Shown here piece after piece: positions 25,647 to 34,852 of a stretch of 64,000 nucleotides of DNA; the first letter of the stretch is position 1, and the number at the start of each line of letters is the position of its first letter. The stretch is taken from positions 1-64,000 of the forward strand of contig CAYVRP010000005.1 in assembly GCA_964454025.1 (NCBI GenBank). The letters are read 5' to 3'. Under the pieces are notes generated by a model. It was not told where the DNA came from. It made no database searches and was given only the letters and a program-made list of their open reading frames with translations. Both the position numbers and the translations under genes were made by a program. Origin of the DNA: JAFGBI01 sp964454025 (GTDB lineage: Bacteria; Myxococcota_A; Polyangia; Polyangiales; Polyangiaceae).

Positions 25647-26272
25647 CACCGTTCTCCTCTGCTGCCCCGGAGGGCGAAGTCCTGCCGCGCGCGCAGGCGC
25701 TGCGCCGCGGCTCGGAAGGTCTCGCGCGCCCGCCGGAGCCGCGACGCCGCGGTGCCGACCTTGAGCGCGCAGAGCTCGGCGATCTCCGGCACGGAGAGCT
25801 CCTCGAGCTCGAAGAGCACGAACACGGCCCGCTCGTCGAGCGGCAGCGCCTCCAGCACCTGGTCGAGCGTCGTCCGAGCCTGCCAGAGCGCGGCGAGCTC
25901 CTCGGGGCTGGGCGGCGTGCGCGACGAGTCCGGGGCCGTCTCGAAGGCCTCCAGGTGCGCGGCGTAGCGGCGCGCCGTGCGGCGATGGAGCGCCACCACC
26001 CGGAGCGCCGTGCCGAAGAGGAACGAGCGCTCACGGCCGGGCTCGAGGTCGGCGAGGCGTCGCGCCGCGACGAAGAACACCTCCTGCGCGGCGTCGTCGG
26101 CGTCCGCGGGCTGCAGCCCCAGGCGGCGGAGGCTCCGCCAGACGAAGTCGAACTCCGCGGTGACCAGGCCGTGCAGGCGCAGGGCCTGCGCCTCGGCGGT
26201 CGTCCCCGCCGGCACGGAGCCCGACGCGCGCGTCGCGCGGTCAGGCAGCTCGGCGGCGAGTCCGTCCGTCAT
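25646..26272 (-). CDS. ECF-type RNA polymerase sigma factor
   Basis: 208 residues from ATG 26272 (MTDGLAAEL). Region 2 is FVWRSLRRLGLQPADADDAAQEVFFVAARRL, with the DAAQEVF core. Region 4 is ALPLDERAVFVLFELEELSVPEIAELCALKVGTAASRLRRARETF, the promoter -35 helix-turn-helix. It directs transcription of a stress or envelope regulon. It overlaps the putative anti-sigma gene (TGATG at 25646), the usual arrangement. The envelope protein at 26387 reads into it on the same strand with a 114-bp gap. Confidence 0.92.
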   Translation of the reverse strand: MTDGLAAELPDRATRASGSVPAGTTAEAQALRLHGLVTAEFDFVWRSLRRLGLQPADADDAAQEVFFVAARRLADLEPGRERSFLFGTALRVVALHRRTARRYAAHLEAFETAPDSSRTPPSPEELAALWQARTTLDQVLEALPLDERAVFVLFELEELSVPEIAELCALKVGTAASRLRRARETFRAAAQRLRARQDFALRGSRGER

Positions 26273-26340
26273 TCGTCTGGACCATGACCGGCCGGTAGCG
26301 CGGCGATCGGGAAAACGACGGCTGGGGCTGCTATGGCCAA

Positions 26341-26354
26341 GTTCGTTACCGAAC
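26341..26354. promoter_or_regulatory. Inverted repeat GTTCG-TTAC-CGAAC upstream of the ECF sigma gene
   Basis: A perfect 5-bp inverted repeat with a 4-bp spacer lies 69 bp upstream of the sigma gene start and 33 bp after the stop of the upstream gene. It could be an operator or part of a hairpin; the role is unproven. Confidence 0.3.
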
Positions 26355-26386
26355 CTGGAATGCACGCCGGCTTCGCGCCCGCGCCG

Positions 26387-27559
26387 TCACCAGCGGACGC
26401 CGATCCCCGCCCCGGCGACGTAGCTCAGGGCGGGGACGTCGAGCACGGGGTACGGCTCGGGCTCTCCCGAGAACTCGAAGCCGGTCCCGGACAGCATCGG
26501 CACCACGGCTCCCGCCTCGAGCCGGAGCAGCAGCCGGCGGGTCGGCGTCAGATCGGCGCGGAGGAGCCCGCTCGCTTCGAGCCAGGGGATGGTGGCCGCG
26601 TGGGCGCCGTCGATCGACCCCGGAGCCCGCGGGCGGGGGTTGGCGTGGAGCGCGCCCGCGCCGAGCCCGAGGCAGGGTCGCAGGGTGAGCCAGCGCTCCT
26701 CGACGAGCCCCACCGGGCAGAGATCGGCGCGGGCGGTGACCCAGGTGAGCTCGGTGCTGGCCAACGCGGTCGCCGCCTCCTCGCGCCCGACGGCGACCGA
26801 CAGCCCCACGGACGGCGTCGCGCGGCCGCGGGCGAGGGCGAGATCGCCGAAGACGCGGAGGGCCGGCATCGGCTCGGTCGGCGCGGGCGCCGGCGCGCCG
26901 TCGAGCTCGAACGCGACGCCCGTGGCGAGCCGCGACGGCGGGGTCGCCGCGTCGGCGCGCGGGGGGACGTCGGCGTGGGGCGGGCGCGGGGCGCGGTGGC
27001 GTCTCGCGGGGGCGGGGCTCGGCGCTGCCGGGCGGGGCTCGCGGTTCGTCGCGTCGGGCCCCGCCGGCACGGTCGGGAGCGGTTTCGGCTCGCCGGGGCT
27101 GGAGCTCAGCGTGGCGGCGACCGCCTCCTCGACGGCGGCGACGGCCTCGCTGGAGAGCGGGGCGCTGTCGGCGTAAGGATCGAGCGTGAGCGCGACGACC
27201 AGCGCGAGCGCGTCGACGACCTCCGCGCAGGACACCGCGGTGACCACCCGCTCCGTCCCGTCTTCACCGTCCGGCGCGATCCAGAGGCGCCCCTGGTAGC
27301 CCGATACCTGCGCCGCGATCGTCACCTCGACACGCAGGGTGGCGTCTCCGATCGTCGTCACCTCGGCGCGGGCCGTGCGCACGAGCACGCGGGCCAGGAA
27401 GCCGGCGCGCGCTGGGCAGGGTGCGGGGGCCTCGTAGGCGGCGACCAGCAGGGTGGGGCCGTCGGCGGCGTGAGTTGCGCCCGCGCCCGCCAGCACCGCG
27501 GCGATGGCGGCGCCGCGCAGCACCGAGCAGCCTCCCCGGGCGCCGCGTCGCCGTCGCAC
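26387..27559 (-). CDS. Secreted envelope protein, putative outer-membrane beta-barrel domain
   Basis: 390 residues; GTG at 27559 with ACGAGG upstream. A signal peptide ends near GATHAADGP. Residues 35-140 form an alpha/beta domain with conserved Cys (PCPARAGF and VSCAEVVDAL), typical of a myxobacterial family preceding a Pro/Ala/Arg-rich linker. The C-terminal half has alternating strands ending in an aromatic residue (ALSYVAGAGIGVRW), as in outer-membrane barrels. No enzyme motif. It lies upstream of the ECF sigma gene and may belong to its regulon. Confidence 0.68.
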   Translation of the reverse strand: MRRRRGARGGCSVLRGAAIAAVLAGAGATHAADGPTLLVAAYEAPAPCPARAGFLARVLVRTARAEVTTIGDATLRVEVTIAAQVSGYQGRLWIAPDGEDGTERVVTAVSCAEVVDALALVVALTLDPYADSAPLSSEAVAAVEEAVAATLSSSPGEPKPLPTVPAGPDATNREPRPAAPSPAPARRHRAPRPPHADVPPRADAATPPSRLATGVAFELDGAPAPAPTEPMPALRVFGDLALARGRATPSVGLSVAVGREEAATALASTELTWVTARADLCPVGLVEERWLTLRPCLGLGAGALHANPRPRAPGSIDGAHAATIPWLEASGLLRADLTPTRRLLLRLEAGAVVPMLSGTGFEFSGEPEPYPVLDVPALSYVAGAGIGVRW

Positions 27560-27635
27560 GCGGCCTCGTTAACACACGGCGCGCGCGAGCTGAAGCACGA
27601 CGCCGCGCTTCAGCTCCCGCGGGTCGTCCGGTGCG

Positions 27636-28598
27636 CTAGAGCGCCGCGACGCGGGCGAGGCCTTCCAGCCGCTGCAGCGCGAACCGTTCGGCGGGCGAGA
27701 GCGTGTCCTTGCGGGCCTGGAGCATGCGGACGTACTCGTCCAGGAGCGCGCGGTGCACCCCGGGCAGGCGGCGCATGACCCCGAAGAGGCGGTCGATCGC
27801 CGGGAGCGGCAGCGGGCGGCGGTCCGCGATGAAGATCTGCAAGGGCACCGCGATCCAGCGGGGGTCGAGGGTCGCCTCGGCGAGTCGCGTCGCCAGATCC
27901 GCGGCGAGGAGGGCCACCTCGTGCGGGACGCGCTGACCGCGCTGGGCACCCTCGGCCAGTTGCTGCAGCGGAGTGGACAGGAGCCGGGCCGCCTCCTCGG
28001 CGCGCCCCAGGGCCAGCGCCTTGTCCGCCACCGGACCGATCACCTCGAGCACGTGCGCTTGGCGGGTCGCCGACTCCCCGTCGGACTGGGACGCGGGCCC
28101 CGCGGCGCGGTGAGTCGTCTGACCGCCGCCGGCGCGGCCCGGCTGTTGCGCGTCGAGGTCGACGTAGACCGTCTCCATCGCCAGGGTCTGAGCGCGCCGG
28201 AGCTCGCTCCGCAGCTTGAGCGCGCGCTCGCGCGGCACGCCGACGAGCTCGAAATCGGACTCTCCGATCCGGAAGCGATCACCCGGGCCGAGCTCACCCG
28301 GCTCGAGGAGGGGCTTCCCGTTGACGAGCACCCCGTTGCGGCTGCCAAGATCACGGATCTGCACCCGCGCGCCGGTCACCTCGAGCGCCGCGTGACGTCG
28401 GGACACCAGCGGGTGATCGAGGATGAGGTGGGCCTCCGCGCTGCGGCCGATGATGGTCAGCCCCTCGAACAGGTCGACCTCCTCCCGCACGCCCGGCGAG
28501 GTGACGACCAACACGTAGGGTGACAGCGCGACCCGCTCGGACCCTGACTCGGGGGGCTCGGTCGCTTGGCGCTCGGCCGGGGATGGGTTCTTGGTCAC
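27636..28598 (-). CDS. FHA domain protein
   Basis: 320 residues from GTG 28598; an upstream TTG at 28667 would add 23 residues of low-complexity sequence. The N-terminal FHA domain (about 20-115) has the phosphothreonine-binding core: TIIGRSAEAHLILDHPLVSRRHA and IRDLGSRNGVLVNG. The C-terminal 180 residues are helical (VADKALALGRAEEAARLL) and resemble domains following FHA in other myxobacterial proteins. It would recognise substrates of Ser/Thr kinases such as the one at 6876; the specific partner is unknown. Soluble, no membrane segment. Confidence 0.88.
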   Translation of the reverse strand: MTKNPSPAERQATEPPESGSERVALSPYVLVVTSPGVREEVDLFEGLTIIGRSAEAHLILDHPLVSRRHAALEVTGARVQIRDLGSRNGVLVNGKPLLEPGELGPGDRFRIGESDFELVGVPRERALKLRSELRRAQTLAMETVYVDLDAQQPGRAGGGQTTHRAAGPASQSDGESATRQAHVLEVIGPVADKALALGRAEEAARLLSTPLQQLAEGAQRGQRVPHEVALLAADLATRLAEATLDPRWIAVPLQIFIADRRPLPLPAIDRLFGVMRRLPGVHRALLDEYVRMLQARKDTLSPAERFALQRLEGLARVAAL

Positions 28599-28777
28599 GG
28601 GGCGCGCGTTCGCCGTCGGCGGGGGTCGGATCGCCCTGGGCGCTCGGGGGCACCGAGGGCAGGACAAGGGGGCCTGACCCGATCAAGGTAGCGCACCCGA
28701 CCGGGGGCTGTCAGCGGGCCTCGGAGTGAGGCGCCGGGAAGCAGCCGGGATCACATGGAAATGGCGCCGCCGCGGCC

Positions 28778-29857
28778 TCAGGGTGCCCGCGGGTAGCTGC
28801 CGAGCACCTTCAGGAAGGCGCAGGCCTGCGCGAGCCGCGTCAGCGCGCGCGCCACCGGGGGGTCGGTGCGATGTCCGATGACGTCGGTGAAGAAGACATA
28901 CTGCCAGCGATGACCACCCGGCCGTGGGCGGGACTCGATCCGGGTCATGTTGAGCCCCTCGGCGTGGAGGATCTCGAGGACGTTCTTGAGCGCCCCCTGC
29001 TCGTGCGGGGTGCCGAAGACGATCGTGGTCTTGTCGTCCCCGGTCGGCGGCGCGTCGGTGGCGCCGATGATGACGAAGCGGGTCGAGTTGTCGCTGCGGT
29101 CCTGGATCCCCTCGCGCAGGACCCGGAGCCCGTAGATCTCGGCCGCCAGGCGGGTCGCGATCGCGGCCCCCGCTGGATCGTTGGCGGCTTCGCGGGCCGC
29201 ATTGGCCGTCGAGGTGGACGCCACGAGCTGCGCGTTGGGGAGGTTGCGCGCCAGCCACTGTCGGCACTGGGGGAGCGCCTGGGGGTGCGAGTAGACGCGC
29301 TCGATCAGCGCGAGGTCCTCGTTCTGACCCACCAGGGACTGGGTGACGTCGAGCACCAGCTCGCCCCGGATCGAGAGCGGCGACTCGAGGAGGCTGTCGA
29401 GCGTGTAGCCGACCCCGCCCTCCGTCGAATTCTCGATGGGGACGACGCCGAGCTCGGCGCTCCGCCGGGTGACCGCTTCGAAGACGGCCGGGATCGTCGC
29501 GGCGCTCACGTAGCGGGCCGCGAGCCCGAAGGCGGCCTGGGCGGCGGCGTGCGAGTGCGTGCCGGGGGGGCCGAGGTAGGCGACCTCGAGCTCCGCGTGC
29601 ACTGAGAGGCACGCGCTCAGCACCTCGCGGAAGAGCGGGCGTACGGCGCGGGCGGGGAAGACGGCCCCGGGCCGCGACGCCTGCGCGCGCTCGAGCCGCG
29701 CGAGCACCTCCTGCTCCCGGCGCGGATCCTGGAGCGGCAGCCCGCTGCGGCGCTTCTCGGCGAAGGCGTCGGCGACCACCCGCGCGCGCTCCTCGAGCAG
29801 GTCGAGGATGCGGTCGTCGAGCTCGTCGATGCGGCGGCGAAGGTCCTCGAGGCCCAT
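28778..29857 (-). CDS. pheA: Chorismate mutase-prephenate dehydratase
   Basis: 359 residues. Residues 1-85 are an AroQ chorismate mutase (MGLEDLRRRIDELDDRILDLL with the essential Arg and EKRRSGLPL). Residues 90-270 are prephenate dehydratase (YLGPPGTHSHAA, VVPIENSTEGGVGYTLD and NSTRFVIIG with catalytic Thr-Arg-Phe). Residues 275-359 are an ACT domain (HEQGALKNVLEIL, IESRPRPG) for phenylalanine feedback. It converts chorismate to phenylpyruvate. This is the canonical P-protein; the fusion at 18572 carries an additional dehydratase domain. An SCP2 gene lies 8 bp upstream on the same strand. Confidence 0.95.
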   Translation of the reverse strand: MGLEDLRRRIDELDDRILDLLEERARVVADAFAEKRRSGLPLQDPRREQEVLARLERAQASRPGAVFPARAVRPLFREVLSACLSVHAELEVAYLGPPGTHSHAAAQAAFGLAARYVSAATIPAVFEAVTRRSAELGVVPIENSTEGGVGYTLDSLLESPLSIRGELVLDVTQSLVGQNEDLALIERVYSHPQALPQCRQWLARNLPNAQLVASTSTANAAREAANDPAGAAIATRLAAEIYGLRVLREGIQDRSDNSTRFVIIGATDAPPTGDDKTTIVFGTPHEQGALKNVLEILHAEGLNMTRIESRPRPGGHRWQYVFFTDVIGHRTDPPVARALTRLAQACAFLKVLGSYPRAP

Positions 29858-29865
29858 GAGCGCGG

Positions 29866-30192
29866 CTAGCCCACGAGATCGTTCAGCGCCTGGAGCTTCA
29901 TCGCCAGGCCGAGATCGCCCTCGACCTTGAGGCGCTGGGCGAAGAAGAGCTCCTGCGCGGTCACCCGGCGCTCCCGCATCGCCACGTAGTCTGCCCCGCT
30001 CATCACGATGGTGCAGGCCGCGTCGCCGTCACCGGCGGTGACCGTCGGTGTCGCATCGAGGCGGAAGAGGTAGGTCCCGCCGCCCTCCCCCGTGAGGACG
30101 AATTTGTAGACGGCGCCGATCTCGGCCACAAGCTTCGCGTTCTGTTCCAGCTTGGCGCGCGCGTCGTCGATCAGCTCCTCCACCGTAGCCAT
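29866..30192 (-). CDS. SCP2 sterol-transfer-type domain protein
   Basis: 108 residues, a single SCP2 domain: FVLTGEGGGTYLFRLDA, ACTIVMSGADYVAMRERRVTAQELFFAQRLKVEGDLGLAMKLQAL. The domain forms a hydrophobic tunnel for lipids or other apolar ligands. Cytosolic, no signal. Its stop lies 8 bp from the pheA start on the same strand, so it is probably in one operon with pheA, although a functional link is not obvious. Confidence 0.85.
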   Translation of the reverse strand: MATVEELIDDARAKLEQNAKLVAEIGAVYKFVLTGEGGGTYLFRLDATPTVTAGDGDAACTIVMSGADYVAMRERRVTAQELFFAQRLKVEGDLGLAMKLQALNDLVG

Positions 30193-30356
30193 CCGAGCTC
30201 ACTCCTTCCGGCGACGGGCCTGGGCGCTGCCGCCCCGCCCGGACGAGCGGCTTCATATCTCGTGCCGGGAGCGCCGATCAAGGCGCGGCCGGGCGCCTGT
30301 TCGCGCGCGAGGGGCGCGGCGTGACGCGCGGTGATCCGGTGGTGCGCCGCTCCGCT

Positions 30357-30707
30357 TCAGGGCGTCGAGCCCACGGCGGCGCTGCCGGCCGGCGCGGGAT
30401 GCGCGCTCTTGCCCGTGGAGCGGATCGCGTCCAGCCCCCGCAGCCCCGTCGCCGCCGGGGTGGGCGTCGTGCCCACGGACGCGGCGTCCCCCGCGGCTCG
30501 GGACGTCGCCGCGGGGGGGGCCGTGGGGGTGGCCCCGCCCGGGTCGCTGGAGGGGGCCGGCGCGGTGTTCGCGACGGCGCCGGGGGGGACTGGTGGGGTC
30601 GGGATCGCGGCCCCGGGCGTCCGGTCGGCGGGCTTCTCGTGCACGAGCGCGCAGCCCACGAGCAGCGCCGCTGCGGCGGCCAAGGGGCGCGGAAGCAGAG
30701 GCCTCAT
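30357..30707 (-). CDS. Small Pro/Ala-rich lipoprotein, unknown
   Basis: 116 residues. The lipoprotein signal MRPLLPRPLAAAAALLVGC is followed by a low-complexity Pro/Thr/Ala tail without recognisable fold. The RBS GGAGGACC precedes the ATG. It lies divergent to the L,D-transpeptidase gene with about 210 bp between them. Such proteins may be envelope spacers; the assignment as a real gene rests on the signal peptide and RBS. Confidence 0.6.
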   Translation of the reverse strand: MRPLLPRPLAAAAALLVGCALVHEKPADRTPGAAIPTPPVPPGAVANTAPAPSSDPGGATPTAPPAATSRAAGDAASVGTTPTPAATGLRGLDAIRSTGKSAHPAPAGSAAVGSTP

Positions 30708-30917
30708 GGGCGGTCCTCCGTGGAGCGGTCATGGTACGCCGCCCGGTCGCGGGGCGCGACCGCGGCCCCTCGTGCGCGCAATGGGCGCTGCGCGTCGAAG
30801 GAGGCCGGTCGCCGGCCCCGCGGGGGCCGCCGGCAGCTCTCTGACCCGATCGGTGGGCGCCGCTTCTCCGCCGGTTTCTGGGCCGTTCTGGCCGCTTCTT
30901 GGCATGGAACCGGGCAG

Positions 30918-32570
30918 ATGGTGGATCTCCTCGTTACGGTGACCCGCGTGGTGGGCTGGGCGCGTCGGGCCAGCGTCGGCCTGCTCGCGCTCGGCGTGGC
31001 GGCGCTCCCGGGCTGCGATCGCGACGCGGCGACCCTCGGCAAGGAGGCGCCGGCAGCCGCGAAGGTCAAGCCAGAGAACGGCGGGGTCAAGGTGGAGCTG
31101 GACCCCTGGGAGCTCGTGCCTGTGCCGCCCGCGGATGGACCGCAGCTCGCACCGCTGGCGATGAACGTGCCCATCCGCCCCAAGCCCGATCGTCACGCCG
31201 AGCCAATCGGCTACCTTCGCGTCGGCGCCCGGGTGGCTCGTTCGGAGCGGCCCGTCAGCCACGAGGGCTGCCCGGACGGCTGGTACGCCATCCGCCCGGT
31301 GGGGTTCGTCTGCACGGGTAGCGACGCGAGCATCAAGCTCGACCACCCCGTGGCGCGCGCGATTCAGGTCGAGCCCGATCGCACGCAGCCCATGCCCTAC
31401 AAGTACGCCTTCGCGCGGGCGATCGGCCCCAACTACCTCCGGATCCCGACCAAGGCCGAGCAGCTCCAGTACGAGATGAGGCTCGAGCGGCACCTCCGGA
31501 GCTACCGGAAGTTGCAGGCCAAGTGGGACCAGCTGACCGTGGGCGCGAACGACGTGCCCCTCGACGAGCAGGGGTACGCCAAGGGGGCCATCCCGGACCA
31601 CGCCCGCCCCATGGACATGAGCGAGCGCTACGGCGGCGACGGCGACGACGCGGTCCCGTGGTGGCTCGCGGACGGGGAGCGGCGCATCCCGAACCTGTCG
31701 AGCTACCGGGCTCCGCCCTACGCCGTGATCGCCGACCGCTTCAAGCGACACGCGGGGGTCGCGTTGATCGGGACCTTCGTGGCCGGGGAGGCCGCCCTGG
31801 GACGGCGGTTCGCCATCTCCACCGACGCCCGGCTGCTGCCCGCCGACAAGCTCAAGGCGGACTCGGGATCGCCGTTCCACGGCGCCTCGCTGCGTGGCGT
31901 CGGACTGCCGGTGGCCTTCGCGCGGAAGGCGGGCGCGACGTACTGGGAGCTCGTGGACGGTCGCCTCCGCGCGGGCGAGCGCCTTCGCTGGCGCGAGCTC
32001 GTCCCGCTCAACGGGAACGTGCGCGAGATCCAGGGCACCCGGATGGTCGAGACGCGCGACGGCCGCTGGCTACGATCGAGCGATCTGAAGACCGCGGCGA
32101 AGCCGAGCACGCTGCCGTCCTGGGCCCGGAAGGGCGTTCGCTGGATCGACATCTCGATCGTGAGCCAGACGCTCGTGCTGTGGGAGGGAGACGAGCCCGT
32201 CTATGTGACGCTCGTCTCCACCGGCAAGGATGGCCTGGGGGATCCGAAGACGACGTTGAGCACCCCGCAGGGCACCTTCCGGATCTTCGAGAAGCACGTC
32301 ACGACCACCATGGACTCGGACGTGGCCGACCACGAGTTCGAGCTCCGAGACGTCCCCTGGGTCATGTACTTCAAGGGCGGCTACGCGCTGCACGGCGCCT
32401 ACTGGCACGACGACTTCGGGCACGTCCGATCGCACGGCTGCGTCAACCTGGCGCCCATCGACGCCCGCTTCGTCTTCCTGTGGTCTTCGCCGGAGGTCCC
32501 GGAGCACTGGCACGCCGCTTACCGGTCGGACGCGTTGGGCGAGGGGACCATCGTGTCGATCCACAAGTGA
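30918..32570 (+). CDS. L,D-transpeptidase (YkuD) lipoprotein
   Basis: 550 residues from ATG 30918. The n-region and hydrophobic core (ASVGLLALGVAALPGC) end in a lipobox. Residues 70-160 look like an SH3-like wall-binding segment, and a long middle region has no motif. The YkuD domain near the C-terminus has HGAYWHDDFGHVRSHGCVNL, with the catalytic Cys in SHGCVN. Such enzymes cross-link peptidoglycan (3-3) or attach lipoproteins to it. The extended N-terminal half resembles other myxobacterial L,D-transpeptidases. Divergent to the small lipoprotein gene. Confidence 0.92.
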   Translation: MVDLLVTVTRVVGWARRASVGLLALGVAALPGCDRDAATLGKEAPAAAKVKPENGGVKVELDPWELVPVPPADGPQLAPLAMNVPIRPKPDRHAEPIGYLRVGARVARSERPVSHEGCPDGWYAIRPVGFVCTGSDASIKLDHPVARAIQVEPDRTQPMPYKYAFARAIGPNYLRIPTKAEQLQYEMRLERHLRSYRKLQAKWDQLTVGANDVPLDEQGYAKGAIPDHARPMDMSERYGGDGDDAVPWWLADGERRIPNLSSYRAPPYAVIADRFKRHAGVALIGTFVAGEAALGRRFAISTDARLLPADKLKADSGSPFHGASLRGVGLPVAFARKAGATYWELVDGRLRAGERLRWRELVPLNGNVREIQGTRMVETRDGRWLRSSDLKTAAKPSTLPSWARKGVRWIDISIVSQTLVLWEGDEPVYVTLVSTGKDGLGDPKTTLSTPQGTFRIFEKHVTTTMDSDVADHEFELRDVPWVMYFKGGYALHGAYWHDDFGHVRSHGCVNLAPIDARFVFLWSSPEVPEHWHAAYRSDALGEGTIVSIHK

Positions 32571-32589
32571 TCGGGGCTCACGGCGGGCG

Positions 32590-34509
32590 TCACTTGAGCG
32601 AAACCTGCTGCGCGACGGGGACGGGGTCTCCGGAGAAGGGCGGGATCGCCACCCGCTCGAAGATCTGCGCGACGCAGGCGCCGACGGCCGTGGAGGCGAG
32701 CGGCCCGCGCAGATCGACCTTCGCGATCCGGCCCGACGGGGCGAAGGTGGCGATCACCATCCCGCCGTAGACGTGCGCGGCAGGGTCGAAACACACCCGC
32801 GCGGACTCCGCGGCGATGGTCAGCGCCGCCACCGCCTCCCGGCGATCGAACAGGGGCAGCGGCAGCCTGGCGCTCGCCGAGGTCGACGGCGCCGGAGTGG
32901 CGGTAGGGTGCGCGGTGGGCACCACGCGGACCGCGCTCGGCGCCGCTGCTGGGCTGGGGGGCGGGGTCGGGGCAGGGAAGAGCGCGGGGAGGAGCCGCGG
33001 GAGCCCGGGGTACGCGGCGACGAGGAGGCTCCGGTCGTAGGCGTAGACGCCGGCGAGGACCAGGGGGACGATGAGCGCGACCAGGAGCAGGGAACGCAGC
33101 AGGCGGGCCCGATTGCGAGCCCGACGCCGACGGGGCGCGAACAGGTCGTCGTCGAGGTCGTCGACGGGGTCGACGGCCGGACCGGGACGCGCCCGCGACG
33201 AGGGGGGAGCCGGCAAGGCGCGACCCGGGTGGGACGTGCTGGCGGTTGCGGCGTCCGTAGGCGAAGAAGGCCGCGGGACCGGCTCCACGGCGCCGGCGTA
33301 CCCTGCGGCGTAGCCGGCGCCGGAAGGAACGCTCGGACGAGAGGACCGCGGCGTCGTCGGCGCACCGGTGACTGGCGGCGGCGGAATGACCGGTGGCGGC
33401 GGCGGGATCCGCGGCTCGCTTGGCGCGAACCGGGCATGGGCCGGCGCTGCGGGGCGTCCCTCGATGAGGCCGGGCGCCGTGGTCGGCGGTCGCTGCGGCG
33501 GACCCGAAGGCGCCTCGGCGGGGAGCGGCGGCCGGGTGCTGCTGCGGGACCAGTCGGGGGCGGAGTAGGGGTGGGTCGCGGGCGAGCCCGCCGCAGGTAG
33601 CGGAGGGCGCGGCGCCACTGGCGGCGAGCCCGCGGCCGGCAGCGGTGCGCGGGGCGGCGCGGAAGCCAGCGCGCCGCCGGAATCCGTCCAGCGCCGCGGC
33701 GCCGCGGCGCCGCCCGCAGTCCGGTCCGGGCGCTGCGGGTGGGCCGACCAGGGCTGGCCCGCGCGGCCGGTGGCCGCCGCGTCCTCGCCGGAGTCAGGCG
33801 CTATGAGGATCGAGATCTGCTGCTCGCGCCCCTCGAGCTCGGCGGGGAGACGCGCGACGCCGAGCTCTGGATCGTCGTCGTCATAGTCGGCGGCGCGGGC
33901 GGCGAAGGCGCGGGGATCGACCGTCACCGTCCGCTCGTCCTCGGCCGCGTCCGCGCCCTCCGCGCTCCAGCCGTCGTCGAGGAAGTGCGCGAGCGCCGTG
34001 CCGCGTGGCACCGCGACGGTCGCCTCGTCGTCGAACTCGTCGTCCTGGTCCGGCGAGTACGCGCCGCGCGCGAAGCCACCCTGGGCGATGGGGTACCCGA
34101 CGACGGTCGCGTCATCGCCTTGATCGAACCCGCCGAGGGATCGGTGGCGTTCGACGACGGTGGTGGGCGCGAAGCCCCGGGCGGCCAGCGCGGCGGCGAG
34201 CTCGGGGAACTCGAAGGGGGTCCGGTACTCCGAGGTGCCCACGGGCCACACCATGGTGCGGGAGTGGATCGCCCCGATCGCGTAGAGCTCGACCAGCTGG
34301 CGCGCCGACATCTGGGTCGCGTCGCGGTCGTTGACCATCACCACCCAGACGGGGGCGGTCGTCGGGTCCGGGCGCTCCGCGGCGAGGGTCGTGCCGTCCA
34401 CGACGAAGGGCCTGCCGCAGTGCTTGCACACCATGCGTAGCCGGCGCCCTCGGATCTTCGCGTCCGGGACCACGTACCTGGCCGGGCAGCTGGGACACGT
34501 GACGTTCAT
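32590..34509 (-). CDS. GltJ/AgmX-like protein: zinc ribbon, GYF, membrane segment, periplasmic tail
   Basis: 639 residues. Cys5, Cys8, Cys28 and Cys31 form an MJ0042-type zinc ribbon (TCPSCPARY, MVCKHCGRPF). A GYF_2 domain follows (about 53-105: WVVMVNDRDATQMSARQLVELYAIG, VWPVGTSEYRTPFEFPEL). A long disordered Asp/Pro-rich stretch leads to one membrane helix (LLRSLLLVALIVPLVLAGVYAY) and a TonB/AgmX-like C-terminal domain (about 535-639, VCFDPAAHVYGGMVIATFAPSGRIAKVDL). This order matches Myxococcus GltJ (AgmX), whose zinc ribbon and GYF domains bind gliding-machine regulators. Other glt genes are not visible here, so it may be a paralogue with a different job. Confidence 0.8.
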   Translation of the reverse strand: MNVTCPSCPARYVVPDAKIRGRRLRMVCKHCGRPFVVDGTTLAAERPDPTTAPVWVVMVNDRDATQMSARQLVELYAIGAIHSRTMVWPVGTSEYRTPFEFPELAAALAARGFAPTTVVERHRSLGGFDQGDDATVVGYPIAQGGFARGAYSPDQDDEFDDEATVAVPRGTALAHFLDDGWSAEGADAAEDERTVTVDPRAFAARAADYDDDDPELGVARLPAELEGREQQISILIAPDSGEDAAATGRAGQPWSAHPQRPDRTAGGAAAPRRWTDSGGALASAPPRAPLPAAGSPPVAPRPPLPAAGSPATHPYSAPDWSRSSTRPPLPAEAPSGPPQRPPTTAPGLIEGRPAAPAHARFAPSEPRIPPPPPVIPPPPVTGAPTTPRSSRPSVPSGAGYAAGYAGAVEPVPRPSSPTDAATASTSHPGRALPAPPSSRARPGPAVDPVDDLDDDLFAPRRRRARNRARLLRSLLLVALIVPLVLAGVYAYDRSLLVAAYPGLPRLLPALFPAPTPPPSPAAAPSAVRVVPTAHPTATPAPSTSASARLPLPLFDRREAVAALTIAAESARVCFDPAAHVYGGMVIATFAPSGRIAKVDLRGPLASTAVGACVAQIFERVAIPPFSGDPVPVAQQVSLK

Positions 34510-34852
34510 CGCGGCGGGTGGGAGAGCGGCGACCGCTCCGGACCCGAGGGGGTGAATCGGTGGCCGGCGGGGTCACTATAGCCGTCCCGGCTCATGCTCG
34601 CGCGGGATTCTCGCTGCTGCGGCGTCGTCACCGTGGTGGTGACGCGGCTGGGCGGCGGCGTCGCCGCAGCGTTCGCGCGCTGCGCGAGGGTGGCGGCGGG
34701 CTCTCCGGCCGGGGCGGGGAAGGCGGCGTCACCCCGGGCGGTTTCGGGCTGCGCGTGCCGCTCGCGCGGGGCCAAGTCGCCCGGGGTGGGCGCTCGTCGC
34801 GCGCTGCCGTCGCGGCGGGGTGACCGGGGCAGCGCGGAGGGGGCGCGGACCG
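34510..34852. other. Intergenic stretch with no recognisable feature
   Basis: 343 bp between two genes on the minus strand. Translations in all frames are Arg/Pro/Ser-rich with no domain, no tRNA signature and no clear hairpin. It probably holds the promoter of the GltJ-like gene. Confidence 0.4.
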
